Source: Hyphomonas sp.
GTDB taxonomy: Bacteria; Pseudomonadota; Alphaproteobacteria; Caulobacterales; Hyphomonadaceae
NCBI RefSeq assembly: GCF_017792385.1
Contig: NZ_CP051230.1
Location: 2,418,001 to 2,482,000, forward strand
Direction of reading: 5' to 3'
DNA length: 64,000 nt
Part shown: positions 26,623 to 35,164 of the stretch, piece after piece
Numbering within the stretch: position 1 is the stretch's first letter
How the letters are laid out: each line of letters starts with the position of its first letter
Made by a program: the position numbers and the translations under genes
The notes under the pieces: generated by a model
Databases searched by the model: none
Told to the model about the DNA's origin: nothing
What the model saw: the letters and a program-made list of their open reading frames with translations, nothing else

Positions 26623-28007
26623 CCCACAATCTCTATCACGATGCGATCAATTGGGAGCAGCTGCGCCGCGAACACCCGATCGGAGATGATTTCGTCCAGT
26701 TTGCCAAGCAAAGCCGGGATGAGCTTCGTGCGCATCAGGAGAAGCTGTTCCTTCGCTGCGTGGCACGCGCCTGGGAAATCCCGTTCTATCAACGGCTATG
26801 GGGCAATGCGGGCATTCAGCCAGGCGACATCAAGGGGCTCGAGACCCTTCCGGATTTGCCCGTATTCGACAAGTCAGACATCATGGCGTCGATCGACCAG
26901 AATCCGCCCTTTGGCGACTTTGGCGGGCTCGAAGGCGGCGCGAACGGTCGGCCGCCGGTGATCATGCACACCACATCCGGCACGACGGGCAACCCGCAAG
27001 TGCTCCTGTTCGGGGCCAAATCCCGTGAAGTTCAGGACTTGATGCTGGGACGCATCTACCAGTTCCAGGGCATGCGCCCTGACGACATCGTTCATTCGGT
27101 CTATGGCCATGGCATGATCAATGGCGGTCACTATGTCCGCGAAGCCGTGACCCATTGGACGAATGCCATCTTCATGTCGGCCGGCACGGGGATCGAGACG
27201 CGCTCGGCCAAGCAGGTCGAATTGATGCGCGATTTCGGAACCACGGTGATCGTCGGCTTTGCAGACTATATCAAGAAGCTGGCGCGTGTTGCTGTCGAGA
27301 TGGGCATCGATCCGGTCAAGGATCTGAACATCCGCATGATTTCCGGACATTTGGGTCGGGAGGACAAATCCTCGCTCTCCGAGGCCTGGGGCGGCGTCGA
27401 ATGTTTCGACTGGTACGGTGTCGGCGACACCGGCATCATTGCAGGCGAGGGCCCGGACCGGGATGGCCTGTACGTCATGGAAGACGGCCAGATCGTGGAA
27501 GTCTGCGACATCGACACCGGCAAGCCCGTACCCGACGGTCAGCCGGGCGACATCATCTGCACCTGCATTCACAAGGATGATGTGTATCCGATCATTCGCT
27601 TCAACACGCATGATGTGACGAAAGTGGTGACCGGGACATCGTCTCTCGGCATCAATTTCAAACGGATCGAAGGTTTCCTCGGGCGGTCCGACAATATGGT
27701 GAAGATCCGCGGGATCAATATTTTCCCCCAGGCCATGGGACCGCTTCTGGAAGCCGATTCCAGCTTTGCCGGTGACTTCATCTGCAAGGCCGTGCGCGAC
27801 GATCAGGGGCGGGACGAGTTTGTCGTCTGCGCCGAAGTGAACGGCGCCCGGGACGCAGCGACGGTGGACCGGTACAAGGCGATCCTGAAGAAGAGCATTG
27901 GCATCGATTGCGGCGTCGAACTCGCGGCGCCGGGTGACCTTGCTCCGCTGACACAGACGGAAGTGCGGCAGAAGCCGATCCGCCTGATCGATGAGCGGTT
28001 CAAGTGA
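26619..28007 (+). CDS. Phenylacetate-CoA-ligase-like AMP-forming enzyme
   Basis: This 462-residue adenylate-forming ligase of the PaaK branch activates a carboxylate to its CoA thioester. The ATP-binding loop reads TTSGTTGNPQVL (about residues 120-131). GVGDTGIIAGEGP and the hinge region IKRIEGFLGRSDNMVKIRGINIFP (in two pieces) place it with PaaK. It begins at the ATG overlapping the second MmgE/PrpD stop. The frame is open upstream but that part is the PrpD gene. Substrate unknown; an aryl or unsaturated acid derived from the island's substrate is plausible. Confidence 0.88.
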   Translation: MTHNLYHDAINWEQLRREHPIGDDFVQFAKQSRDELRAHQEKLFLRCVARAWEIPFYQRLWGNAGIQPGDIKGLETLPDLPVFDKSDIMASIDQNPPFGDFGGLEGGANGRPPVIMHTTSGTTGNPQVLLFGAKSREVQDLMLGRIYQFQGMRPDDIVHSVYGHGMINGGHYVREAVTHWTNAIFMSAGTGIETRSAKQVELMRDFGTTVIVGFADYIKKLARVAVEMGIDPVKDLNIRMISGHLGREDKSSLSEAWGGVECFDWYGVGDTGIIAGEGPDRDGLYVMEDGQIVEVCDIDTGKPVPDGQPGDIICTCIHKDDVYPIIRFNTHDVTKVVTGTSSLGINFKRIEGFLGRSDNMVKIRGINIFPQAMGPLLEADSSFAGDFICKAVRDDQGRDEFVVCAEVNGARDAATVDRYKAILKKSIGIDCGVELAAPGDLAPLTQTEVRQKPIRLIDERFK

Positions 28008-29233
28008 GCCGCGTCGCCGAATATCGTGAGCGCATCGCCCGGTTCAATCCGCGTCTGAATGCCTTCATCGATCTTGCGGAGAATCCGCAAGGCGAGGGCC
28101 TGTGCTACGGGGTGAAGTCCAACATCGCGGTGAAGGGCCTGCCGCTTACGGCGGGCATCGAAGCCTATCGCGGAGAGATCGCCCCGGAGGATTCGGAGGC
28201 GGTCGCGCGCCTGCGGAAATCCGGCGCGGTGATCCTCGGCACCGTGAACATGCATGAAGCGGCCCTCGGCGCCACCACCGACAATGCCGCGTACGGGCGC
28301 ACGCAGAATCCCTGGCGCGATGATTATACGCCCGGCGGATCGTCCGGCGGGTCGGGCGCTGCCGTGGCGGCCGGTCTGTGTGATGTGGCGCTCGGTTCCG
28401 ACACGATGGGCAGCGTGCGTATTCCGGCGGCCTATTGCGGTGTGCAGGGACACAAGCCCAGCACCGGAGCGGTGCCGACGGATGGCGTGGTCGCCTTGTC
28501 ACACCTGCTGGACCATATTGGTCCGCTGGCGCGCGATATTGAAACGCTGTGGAACGCCATGAACAGTCTTGCACACTGGGGAGACACATCGAAACTGGTG
28601 CCGGCCGACCTGGCAGGCCTCCGGATCGGTGTCTGGACCGGTCTCGGAGAGGTCGATGTCGAAGCGCCCGTGGCGACAGCCTTCGCGCAGGCTGTCGACC
28701 GCATCGAACAGGCTGGCGCCCAGTTGCTGCAACAGGTTGCGCCGCCTGACTATGCCTATGGAAAGTCCCGCCGCGCGGGCCTTCTCGTCTCCGAAGTCGA
28801 GGGCCATGGCGTACACCAGGCCCGCCTGGATGCCGATCCTGACGGCTTCTCAGAAGGCTTCCGCAAGCTCCTCGCCTGGGGCATCCGCCGCCCGGCCGAA
28901 GAGGTCACCGCCGCCTATGATCACATCGCCAAAATCCGCGCCAGCGCCGCTGACCTGTTCGAGACATGCGATGTCGTGATCGCGCCAACCGCGCCGCAAC
29001 AGGCGTTCCCGTTCGAGGCGCCCGTGCCGGCGAACCAGGCTGACTTCACGGCGTGGGCCAATTTTGCCGCCCTGCCGGCGACCGCTGTCTTTTCGGGGGT
29101 CGATCCGGACACCGGCTTGCCGCATTCGGTTCAGGTCATCGGTGCAACAGGCCGTGACCGCGATGTGCTCGCCGTCGCAGCCGCCCTGGAGGCAGTGTTC
29201 GGAAAGCCACCAATGCCGCCCGGATTCGACTAG
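28004..29233 (+). CDS. Amidase-signature-family amidohydrolase
   Basis: This 409-residue enzyme hydrolyses an amide to acid plus ammonia. It starts at GTG 28004, overlapping the ligase stop. The Ser-cisSer-Lys triad is visible: Lys in YGVKSNIAVKG (about residue 32), the first Ser in the TPGGSSGGSGAAVAAG motif, and the nucleophile in GSDTMGSVRIPA. It is shorter than most family members (450-500), with a reduced N-terminal part. As last gene of the MmgE/PrpD operon it is a likely nitrogen-releasing step. It is convergent with the enoyl-CoA hydratase, three bases apart. Confidence 0.9.
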   Translation: MSRVAEYRERIARFNPRLNAFIDLAENPQGEGLCYGVKSNIAVKGLPLTAGIEAYRGEIAPEDSEAVARLRKSGAVILGTVNMHEAALGATTDNAAYGRTQNPWRDDYTPGGSSGGSGAAVAAGLCDVALGSDTMGSVRIPAAYCGVQGHKPSTGAVPTDGVVALSHLLDHIGPLARDIETLWNAMNSLAHWGDTSKLVPADLAGLRIGVWTGLGEVDVEAPVATAFAQAVDRIEQAGAQLLQQVAPPDYAYGKSRRAGLLVSEVEGHGVHQARLDADPDGFSEGFRKLLAWGIRRPAEEVTAAYDHIAKIRASAADLFETCDVVIAPTAPQQAFPFEAPVPANQADFTAWANFAALPATAVFSGVDPDTGLPHSVQVIGATGRDRDVLAVAAALEAVFGKPPMPPGFD

Positions 29234-29236
29234 GCG

Positions 29237-30022
29237 CTATCGAAATGTGAACTTTGGCGGGCGCTTGGCCAGAAATGCGCTGTAGCCCTCTGCGAAGTCC
29301 TCATTCGTGAAGCTCTCCAGGAACAGGGCCTTGGCTTCCGGGCTGTTGTCATGCCAGCCCGCCTTCACGGCCGCGAAGGTGCGTTTGGTGGCGCGGTGGG
29401 ACCAGAGAGAGTTGCCGCCGATTTCCGCAGCAAGAGCCCGCGCCGCCTGTAGCGCTTCGCCAGACCCGACCAGGCGCGTCACCAGACCGAGCCGGCTGGC
29501 TTCATCAGCCAGGAACAGGCGCCCGGTCAGGAGAATGTCCTTCGCGGCGGGAACCCCGACCGTTTCGATCAACCGCCGTGTGTCGTCCACAGGATAGACG
29601 AGGCCCAGTTTCGCAGGCGTCACGGCAAATTTCGAGCCTTCGCCTGCCACACGGATGTCCGCTGCCAGGGCGACGCTGACGCCGCCTCCAACGCAGGCCC
29701 CGTCAATGGCGGCGATGACCGGCTTGCCGCAGGCGGCGATGCTGGCCAGCGCGTCTGAAATCAGGTCAGCCGACCGTTTGGCGCTTTCTGCCGTGGCGTA
29801 GATCGTTTCGAATTCCGAGATGTCTGCACCGGCCGCAAACGCGCCCGCTGTGCCACCATGGATGATGATGGCCGTCACATCGGGATTGTCTTCCAGCTGG
29901 CGCATCAGGGCCGGGATCGCCTCCCACATGTCGCTGGACAGGGCGTTGCGGCGTTCCGGCTTGTTGAAGATCAGTTCCCCCAGGCCATCGGACGTCTCGA
30001 TGCGGATGCGGTCTGTGCTCAT
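29237..30022 (-). CDS. Enoyl-CoA hydratase/isomerase family protein
   Basis: This 261-residue crotonase-fold enzyme has the oxyanion-hole segments GAFAAGADISEFE and AIDGACVGGG, and the core helix AADIRVAGEGSKFAVTPAKLGL. One of the two catalytic acidic positions of true hydratases is not obvious (PAKLG instead of PExxLG), so it may catalyse isomerisation or thioester hydrolysis instead. Its ATG overlaps the ALDH stop by four bases. It is the last gene of the FAD oxidase-ALDH-crotonase operon. Confidence 0.85.
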   Translation of the reverse strand: MSTDRIRIETSDGLGELIFNKPERRNALSSDMWEAIPALMRQLEDNPDVTAIIIHGGTAGAFAAGADISEFETIYATAESAKRSADLISDALASIAACGKPVIAAIDGACVGGGVSVALAADIRVAGEGSKFAVTPAKLGLVYPVDDTRRLIETVGVPAAKDILLTGRLFLADEASRLGLVTRLVGSGEALQAARALAAEIGGNSLWSHRATKRTFAAVKAGWHDNSPEAKALFLESFTNEDFAEGYSAFLAKRPPKFTFR

Positions 30023-31443
30023 TCAGTATCCTCCGATAGGGCCGCAAGCGGCAGGGGACGTGCCGTGTTGGCGATCAGCGCCTTGCGCCGGAGAAAACGC
30101 TGTAGGCCAGCTGCGCCCATACGGCTACCCCCGAGACCTGAGGATTTGAACGCGTTCTTTTCGGCCTCATGGAACAGCGCAGTCAGCGCGGCATCGTTCA
30201 GGGAAATCGCCCCGGCATCAATGTGTTCGGCCACGGCTTCAGCCTCTTCCAGGGAGCCGGCAAAGACCGCGCCCGAGAGGCCGTACTCGGTATCATTCGC
30301 CAATCGGACCGCCTCGTCCAGCGACCCGAATGGCATCACCGGCAGGATGGGACCGAACGTCTCTTCGGTCATGACCCGCATTTCGTGTGTGACACCCGAC
30401 AAGACAGTCGGACGCAGCCAGAGGCCGCCCATATGCGTTTCGATTTCGCCGCCGGTGAGGACGTGTGCCCCCTTGGCGCGCGCATCCTCGATATGCGCAG
30501 ACAGGATCTCTGCCTGTTTCTCGAAGATGATCGGTCCGATATCGCCCTTCGTGATGTCACCTGCGTTCAGGCGCACCGACGCGGCCTTCTCGACGAGACG
30601 CGCCAGAAATGCGTCGTGAATCTTTTCGTCGACATAGATGCGTTCGATCGACTGGCAGGCTTGCCCCGTGGATTGCACGCTGCCGCGCAAGGCGGCGTCG
30701 GTCGCGGCTTCGATATCCGCCGAGGCGAGCACTATGAGCGGGTCCTTCCCACCCAATTCCAGGAAGGCGGGGATCAGCCGGCCTGCAGCCTGGACCGCCA
30801 CCTTGCGCCCGGTCGGCACGGATCCGGTGAAGCAGACGGCATCAACCTGATCGACCAGGGCGGCTCCGGTCTCGCCAGCGCCCGTCACGAACCCGAGGAC
30901 AGAGGAAAGGCCGGCCGACTCGATGGCCGCTTCCAGCGGCGCCACGAAGCGAGACGTGACTTCACTCGGTTTGATCATCACCGCACATCCCGCAAGCAGG
31001 GCGGGGATCGTGTCGATCATCGACAGGATCAAAGGGAAGTTCCAGGGACTGATCACGCCGACCAGCCCGTAAGGAACCAGCTGGGATGTGTGTTTCAGGT
31101 CTGGATTGCTGATGCCATCACTCCAGACCTTGCCGGTGGAGGCAGGGATTTGACCGGCCCACGCTTGCAGCGCGGCAGCGACCGATTGCACTTCCATTCG
31201 GGCGATCCGACGCCGGCCCGTATCGATTTCCAGTGCGCCGGCGACCGGATCGATGTGTTGCAGAAGGGCGTCCGCCAGGTCCCGCAGTTTCCGGGCTCTT
31301 TCAGAAAATCCCAGAGCGTTCCAGTCGGGCTGGCCCAGCCGCAGGTTCCGGGCCGCCTCAACCACCGTCTGGCGGTCCAGAACGGGGAGGTCGAAATCAT
31401 GAATTCCCGTGCGGGGATTGCGGACAGAGAGAGTGTTGGTCAC
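30019..31443 (-). CDS. NAD(P)-dependent aldehyde dehydrogenase
   Basis: This 474-residue ALDH-superfamily enzyme oxidises an aldehyde to its acid. It has the cofactor-region motifs ISPWNFPLIL and KPSEVTSRFV, FTGSVPTGRKV, the catalytic Glu in FLELGGKDPL (about residue 243) and the catalytic Cys in STGQACQSIERIY (about residue 277). It starts at GTG 31443, five bases after the oxidase stop, and overlaps the crotonase start. With the upstream FAD oxidase it forms an alcohol- or amine-to-acid pair. Confidence 0.92.
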   Translation of the reverse strand: MTNTLSVRNPRTGIHDFDLPVLDRQTVVEAARNLRLGQPDWNALGFSERARKLRDLADALLQHIDPVAGALEIDTGRRRIARMEVQSVAAALQAWAGQIPASTGKVWSDGISNPDLKHTSQLVPYGLVGVISPWNFPLILSMIDTIPALLAGCAVMIKPSEVTSRFVAPLEAAIESAGLSSVLGFVTGAGETGAALVDQVDAVCFTGSVPTGRKVAVQAAGRLIPAFLELGGKDPLIVLASADIEAATDAALRGSVQSTGQACQSIERIYVDEKIHDAFLARLVEKAASVRLNAGDITKGDIGPIIFEKQAEILSAHIEDARAKGAHVLTGGEIETHMGGLWLRPTVLSGVTHEMRVMTEETFGPILPVMPFGSLDEAVRLANDTEYGLSGAVFAGSLEEAEAVAEHIDAGAISLNDAALTALFHEAEKNAFKSSGLGGSRMGAAGLQRFLRRKALIANTARPLPLAALSEDTE

Positions 31444-31448
31444 GGGGA

Positions 31449-33041
31449 CTACTCCAGGCCAAGGGCGCCGGGATTGATGATGCGTTGCGGATCTACAATA
31501 TCCTTGATCTTTTCAAGCAGGGCGCGCGTCGCGTCCTCCCGCGTCTCGAGATAGGGATAGGTTCTCCCGATCTGGAAGTGTGCGGCGCCATGTTGCCGGA
31601 ACGCGTCCAGAACAACCTGACGGCCTTTTGCGACCACAGCGGTGGCCGCCGGGTTGGCGTCATGCGTACCGACTTTCGACAACATGCCCGGCTCGACCGT
31701 TTGCCGGTGAATCTCGAACAGTTCCTCGGGCCAGAGGAAGACGGGTTCGATGATGACCCCCGTCGTGCTCATGGATGTCAGCAGGTAGCCGGTAACGATG
31801 CCATGATCGTCGAACTCCTTGCGCATTGCGTCGAAAGCCGCATCGATCTTCGCCAGACAGTCGCGGGTTTCGGAAACCGGAACAAGACCATGGATCGGAA
31901 CCCAGCGTTCGCCGGACGGTCCGAGAATGCTGTTCAGCGGTCCGAACGGATTTGCCCGAATGATCTTTGGGATCGAATTCTCGATGGATTTGCCACCATG
32001 CGCTTCACAGATCGCGTTCAGGATGGCGATTTCCTCCTTCACGCCAGCCTTGCTGTGGCCTTCTACCGTGTAGTGAAGATTGTATTTCGCATCAGCCATG
32101 AAGCCCCGGCCTGCCATCGCGACTTTTGCGCCTTCCTTCAGTGCCGACAGGAGGTTGCCCTGCTTTTTCATGACATTCTTCAGGGCTTTCGCATCGGACA
32201 GCATTGAGGCCCGGGCCATACGTACGCGCGTAAGGTTCGGATCGAAGCCAAAGATTTCTGTCGCGATGTCTTCCCTCATCAGGGCTGACATCGCGTCCGC
32301 ATAGCCTCCGGCATTGTCGAATTCATAGCTGGCCCAAGTCTCTTCGCGCGGAGCCTTGATCAGTCGCAGCGTGATTTCGGCCTTGTAGCCCAGTACGCCA
32401 CAATCGCCGCAGAACAGTCCGGTCAGGTCAGGGCCATAGTGACGCCAGAAAGGCTTCGCGCCGGTCGTGCCAGCGCTGCCTGTACGCACAATCGTGCCGT
32501 CAGCCAGAACCACGGTAACGCTCAGGACGCTGTCGCCAGTGGTGCCATATTTGCCGGCGCCGAAGAAGGCGTTGTTTTGCGACAGGCCGCCGCCAATGGT
32601 GGAGCTGAGGCCGGACAGCGGCCCCCAGAAGGGCGTGCGAACGCCCTTGGCAGACAAGGCTTCGTGCAGGTCGACCCAGGTGCAACCGGCTTCGACGGTC
32701 ACGTACATGTCGTCGACATTCAGGTCGAGGATGCGGTTCATCCTGCTCATGTCCAGGATCGCGACACCCTCGCGGTCAGGTGTGTATCCTTTCGTGTAGG
32801 ACATGCCGCCACCGCGGGGATTGAACGCGATTCCCCGCTCATTTGCCGCCGCCGCCGCAGCAGACAGTGCTTCCAGATTGTTCGGGGCGACGACGAATTC
32901 TGCGAGTTCTCCCTTCGTCCAGATGTCCTGGCTGAACAATTCGCGCGCGGCCGGATCGTCACTGACAGCATCATTGCCGAGCGCCTGCGCGAGAACGGAT
33001 TTGAGTTCGCCGAGTTTGTCTGTCTTGGTCTGGTCGAGCAT
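31449..33041 (-). CDS. FAD-linked oxidase (vanillyl-alcohol-oxidase fold)
   Basis: This 530-residue flavoprotein starts at ATG 33041, which has GGAGG at good distance; the frame is open to 33086. The N-terminal FAD-binding (PCMH) domain shows RGGGMSYTKGY, VTVEAGCTW and the GLSSTIGGGLSQN stretch, and LFCGDCGVLGYKAEITLRL closes it. The C-terminal half is the substrate-binding cap of 4-cresol dehydrogenase/vanillyl-alcohol oxidase or D-lactate dehydrogenase relatives. It leads a minus-strand operon with the ALDH and crotonase. Type A and type B operator-like sites lie upstream at 33159-33217. Confidence 0.87.
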   Translation of the reverse strand: MLDQTKTDKLGELKSVLAQALGNDAVSDDPAARELFSQDIWTKGELAEFVVAPNNLEALSAAAAAANERGIAFNPRGGGMSYTKGYTPDREGVAILDMSRMNRILDLNVDDMYVTVEAGCTWVDLHEALSAKGVRTPFWGPLSGLSSTIGGGLSQNNAFFGAGKYGTTGDSVLSVTVVLADGTIVRTGSAGTTGAKPFWRHYGPDLTGLFCGDCGVLGYKAEITLRLIKAPREETWASYEFDNAGGYADAMSALMREDIATEIFGFDPNLTRVRMARASMLSDAKALKNVMKKQGNLLSALKEGAKVAMAGRGFMADAKYNLHYTVEGHSKAGVKEEIAILNAICEAHGGKSIENSIPKIIRANPFGPLNSILGPSGERWVPIHGLVPVSETRDCLAKIDAAFDAMRKEFDDHGIVTGYLLTSMSTTGVIIEPVFLWPEELFEIHRQTVEPGMLSKVGTHDANPAATAVVAKGRQVVLDAFRQHGAAHFQIGRTYPYLETREDATRALLEKIKDIVDPQRIINPGALGLE

Positions 33042-33158
33042 GGGACACTGCCTCCTGGATGAGCCGACACCGCAGTAATGAGACACTGCAGCGAATGGAA
33101 AAGGCTGTACGACAGAAGCCTCCGATCCCGGTCAGGCAGGAGTGGCTGTCGCACGCCA

Positions 33159-33217
33159 TAAAGATATATCATTTTCGACGGCGGGCGTTTGGTCAAGGGC
33201 ATTTGACCGGACAAATG
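33159..33217. promoter_or_regulatory. Type A site 4 and type B site upstream of the FAD oxidase operon
   Basis: TAAAGATATATCATTT (33159-33174, core 33163-33170) and CATTTGACCGGACAAATG (33200-33217), an 18-base palindrome with a single mismatched pair. The centres are 42 bases apart, about four helical turns. They lie between the GntR regulator 2 stop and the oxidase start, about 125-175 bases upstream of the oxidase ATG on the minus strand. Confidence 0.72.
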
Positions 33218-33248
33218 CGCTCAGCGGCCAAATTGCTTCCGGGATTGC

Positions 33249-34037
33249 CTATTCGGCAGTCCAGTCCGCGTTCTTTTCGCGGGTCAGGCGCATTTCATAC
33301 TGGAAGCGGTCTGCTCGGTATGTTGCGGTAATGTCCTGTACCGGCCGACCCGCCTCATCCCGCATGATCCGGTGGATCCGCAGCAATGGCGAGCCGGTTG
33401 TGACGCCCAGCACTGCAGCCACCGCCGGCTCAGCCGGAACTGCGGTTATCGTCTGGGTCGCTTCGCACGGACGATGACCTGCCTGTTCGAGCAATGCGAT
33501 CAGGCTCGCCGAGGCCAGGTCGTCTTCCGTATAGGTCTCGGCGATATCCTCCGGCACGTAGGTGACGAGATAGGAAAACGGCTCATCGGCGAGCCGGCGC
33601 AGGCGCACAATACGCTGGACACTTGCCCCGCGTCCCAGTTGAAGCGCTTCGGCAATGGCCGGGCTGGGGCTAACGATCTCGGTATCCAGCAGCTGGACTT
33701 CCGTTTCCAGGCCCATGCGCTTCAAGCCGTCGATCAGATTCTCGAAGCTGCCTTTGACGGTCGGTGTCGAGGAATCATAGGTCACAACCGTGCCGCGACC
33801 GCGATAGCGGCGCACCAGACCTGCAATGGCCAACTCGTTGAATGCCCGTTTGACCGTGATCCGGGAGACGCCCAGTCTCTGCACCAATTCCTGTTCCGCG
33901 GGCAGCCGAGACTGTGGCGGCACATCGCCGGAGACGATTGCCTGGCGGATTTTGGCATAGATCTGCTGGTACAGCGGCACACTCGAATTTTCGTCCAGGT
34001 CTTTCGCCGACAGGACCAGTTGCGCATCTTCAATCAT
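33249..34037 (-). CDS. GntR-family (HutC/UTRA) transcription regulator 2
   Basis: This 262-residue regulator has a canonical HutC-type winged helix (VPLYQQIYAKIRQAI, recognition helix GVSRITVKRAFNELAIAG, wing RRYRGRGTVV) and a C-terminal UTRA effector domain ending DRFQYEMRL. HutC-type proteins are known to bind GT-N-TA-N-AC-like dyads, so this is the better candidate reader of the GGTATAYC palindromes, including the one 78 bases upstream of its own ATG (34115-34130), shared with the divergent nitrilase-like gene. The effector is unknown; UTRA domains bind small organic acids, sugars or amines. Confidence 0.92.
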   Translation of the reverse strand: MIEDAQLVLSAKDLDENSSVPLYQQIYAKIRQAIVSGDVPPQSRLPAEQELVQRLGVSRITVKRAFNELAIAGLVRRYRGRGTVVTYDSSTPTVKGSFENLIDGLKRMGLETEVQLLDTEIVSPSPAIAEALQLGRGASVQRIVRLRRLADEPFSYLVTYVPEDIAETYTEDDLASASLIALLEQAGHRPCEATQTITAVPAEPAVAAVLGVTTGSPLLRIHRIMRDEAGRPVQDITATYRADRFQYEMRLTREKNADWTAE

Positions 34038-34114
34038 TCGTTTCCGTCCACATTTCCCGGGTGCGGGGAGATTGACATCTCCTGCTTCATATCAGACATC
34101 GATCTTGAGAAACC

Positions 34115-34130
34115 AAAAGGTATATCAAAT
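34115..34130. promoter_or_regulatory. Operator-like palindrome, type A site 5
   Basis: AAAAGGTATATCAAAT, core GGTATATC at 34119-34126, between GntR regulator 2 and the divergent nitrilase-like gene, eight to fifteen bases before the latter's ATG at 34134. It is positioned for autoregulation and repression of the divergent gene. No good ribosome-binding site fits between it and the ATG. Confidence 0.7.
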
Positions 34131-34133
34131 AAG

Positions 34134-35156
34134 ATGGCTTATTCCGCTCTAGCGCTTCAGATCGCGTGCCAATCGGTCAATAGTCTGACAGCAAGTGATG
34201 CGCGTGTGTCAATACTCGGAAAGATCGATGAAATTTCCGCTAAGATTGCGAATTCAAAGAGATTTCTAGGAGCGGACACCAAACTCGTCGTTCTGCCGGA
34301 ATACAGTCTGACCGGTTTTCCCTGGGGCGAAACTGCCCCGGAATGGATCGCGAAAGCGGCCCTGTCGCCTGATGGTCCGGAATATGACGCGCTTGCCAAG
34401 GCGGCAGCGGACAATGGAGTCTACCTGGCAGGCAATCACTACGAGACGGATCCGAACTTCCCGGAGCTCTACTTCCAGTGCTCCAGCGTATTCTCACCAT
34501 CCGGTCAGGCCGTGCTGCGTTACCGCCGGCTGATCTCCATGTTTTCTCCGTCACCCTTTGACGTCTGGGACAAGTACCTGGACGTCTATGGCGCTGAAGC
34601 ATTGTTCCCGGTGGCGGACACGGATATCGGGCGGCTCGGCGCGATTGCGTCGGAGGAGATTCTCTATCCCGAAATCGCCCGCATCATTGCGAGCAAGGGG
34701 GCTGAAATCATGGTGCATTCAAGTTCCGAAGTCTCCAGCCCATTACCCACGCCGAAATCGATCACGCGTCATGCGCGCGCCGTGGAGAACATGGCCTATG
34801 TGGTCTCTGCGAATTCCGCTGGCGTATTCGGCATCGACATTCCTGAGCACTCCACGGACGGCGGATCAGAGATCATTGACTACAAGGGCAGGGTGTTGGC
34901 GCGGGCAGGCGCCGGCGAGACCAGTGTTGCGTATGCGGAAATATCTCTGGACTCCCTTCGGGAGTACCGGCGGCGTCCCGGCATGGGCAATCTCCTGTCG
35001 CGCCATCCGATGCAGATGTGGGCGCAGGCCTATGCCGGGTTCGATGTCGCGGAACAGAACGGCCTGGGTGACGGATCAAACCCGCCAGCGCGCGATCACT
35101 ATCTCGCGCGCCAGAGGCGGGTTCTGGAAAAGCTCGACAAGGCAGGGCTGATCTAA
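34134..35156 (+). CDS. Nitrilase-superfamily protein lacking the catalytic Cys and Lys
   Basis: This 340-residue protein has the carbon-nitrogen hydrolase fold. The first catalytic position is present (Glu in LVVLPEYSLTGFPWGE, about residue 56). At the Lys position the sequence reads LRYRRLISM (Arg instead of the K in YRK), and at the nucleophile position it reads GAIASEEILYPEIAR, with Ser where the ICYDxRFPE Cys belongs. It therefore may be inactive, regulatory, or use other chemistry. I use the ATG at 34134; upstream codons in frame are antisense to the GntR gene. It is a single gene divergent from GntR regulator 2 and convergent with the DUF3108-like gene. Confidence 0.82.
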   Translation: MAYSALALQIACQSVNSLTASDARVSILGKIDEISAKIANSKRFLGADTKLVVLPEYSLTGFPWGETAPEWIAKAALSPDGPEYDALAKAAADNGVYLAGNHYETDPNFPELYFQCSSVFSPSGQAVLRYRRLISMFSPSPFDVWDKYLDVYGAEALFPVADTDIGRLGAIASEEILYPEIARIIASKGAEIMVHSSSEVSSPLPTPKSITRHARAVENMAYVVSANSAGVFGIDIPEHSTDGGSEIIDYKGRVLARAGAGETSVAYAEISLDSLREYRRRPGMGNLLSRHPMQMWAQAYAGFDVAEQNGLGDGSNPPARDHYLARQRRVLEKLDKAGLI

Positions 35157-35164
35157 CTGACGGG

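Noticed and set aside
33372..34133. N-terminal extension of the nitrilase-like protein
   Set aside because: It is antisense to GntR regulator 2; the nitrilase fold begins right after the ATG at 34134.
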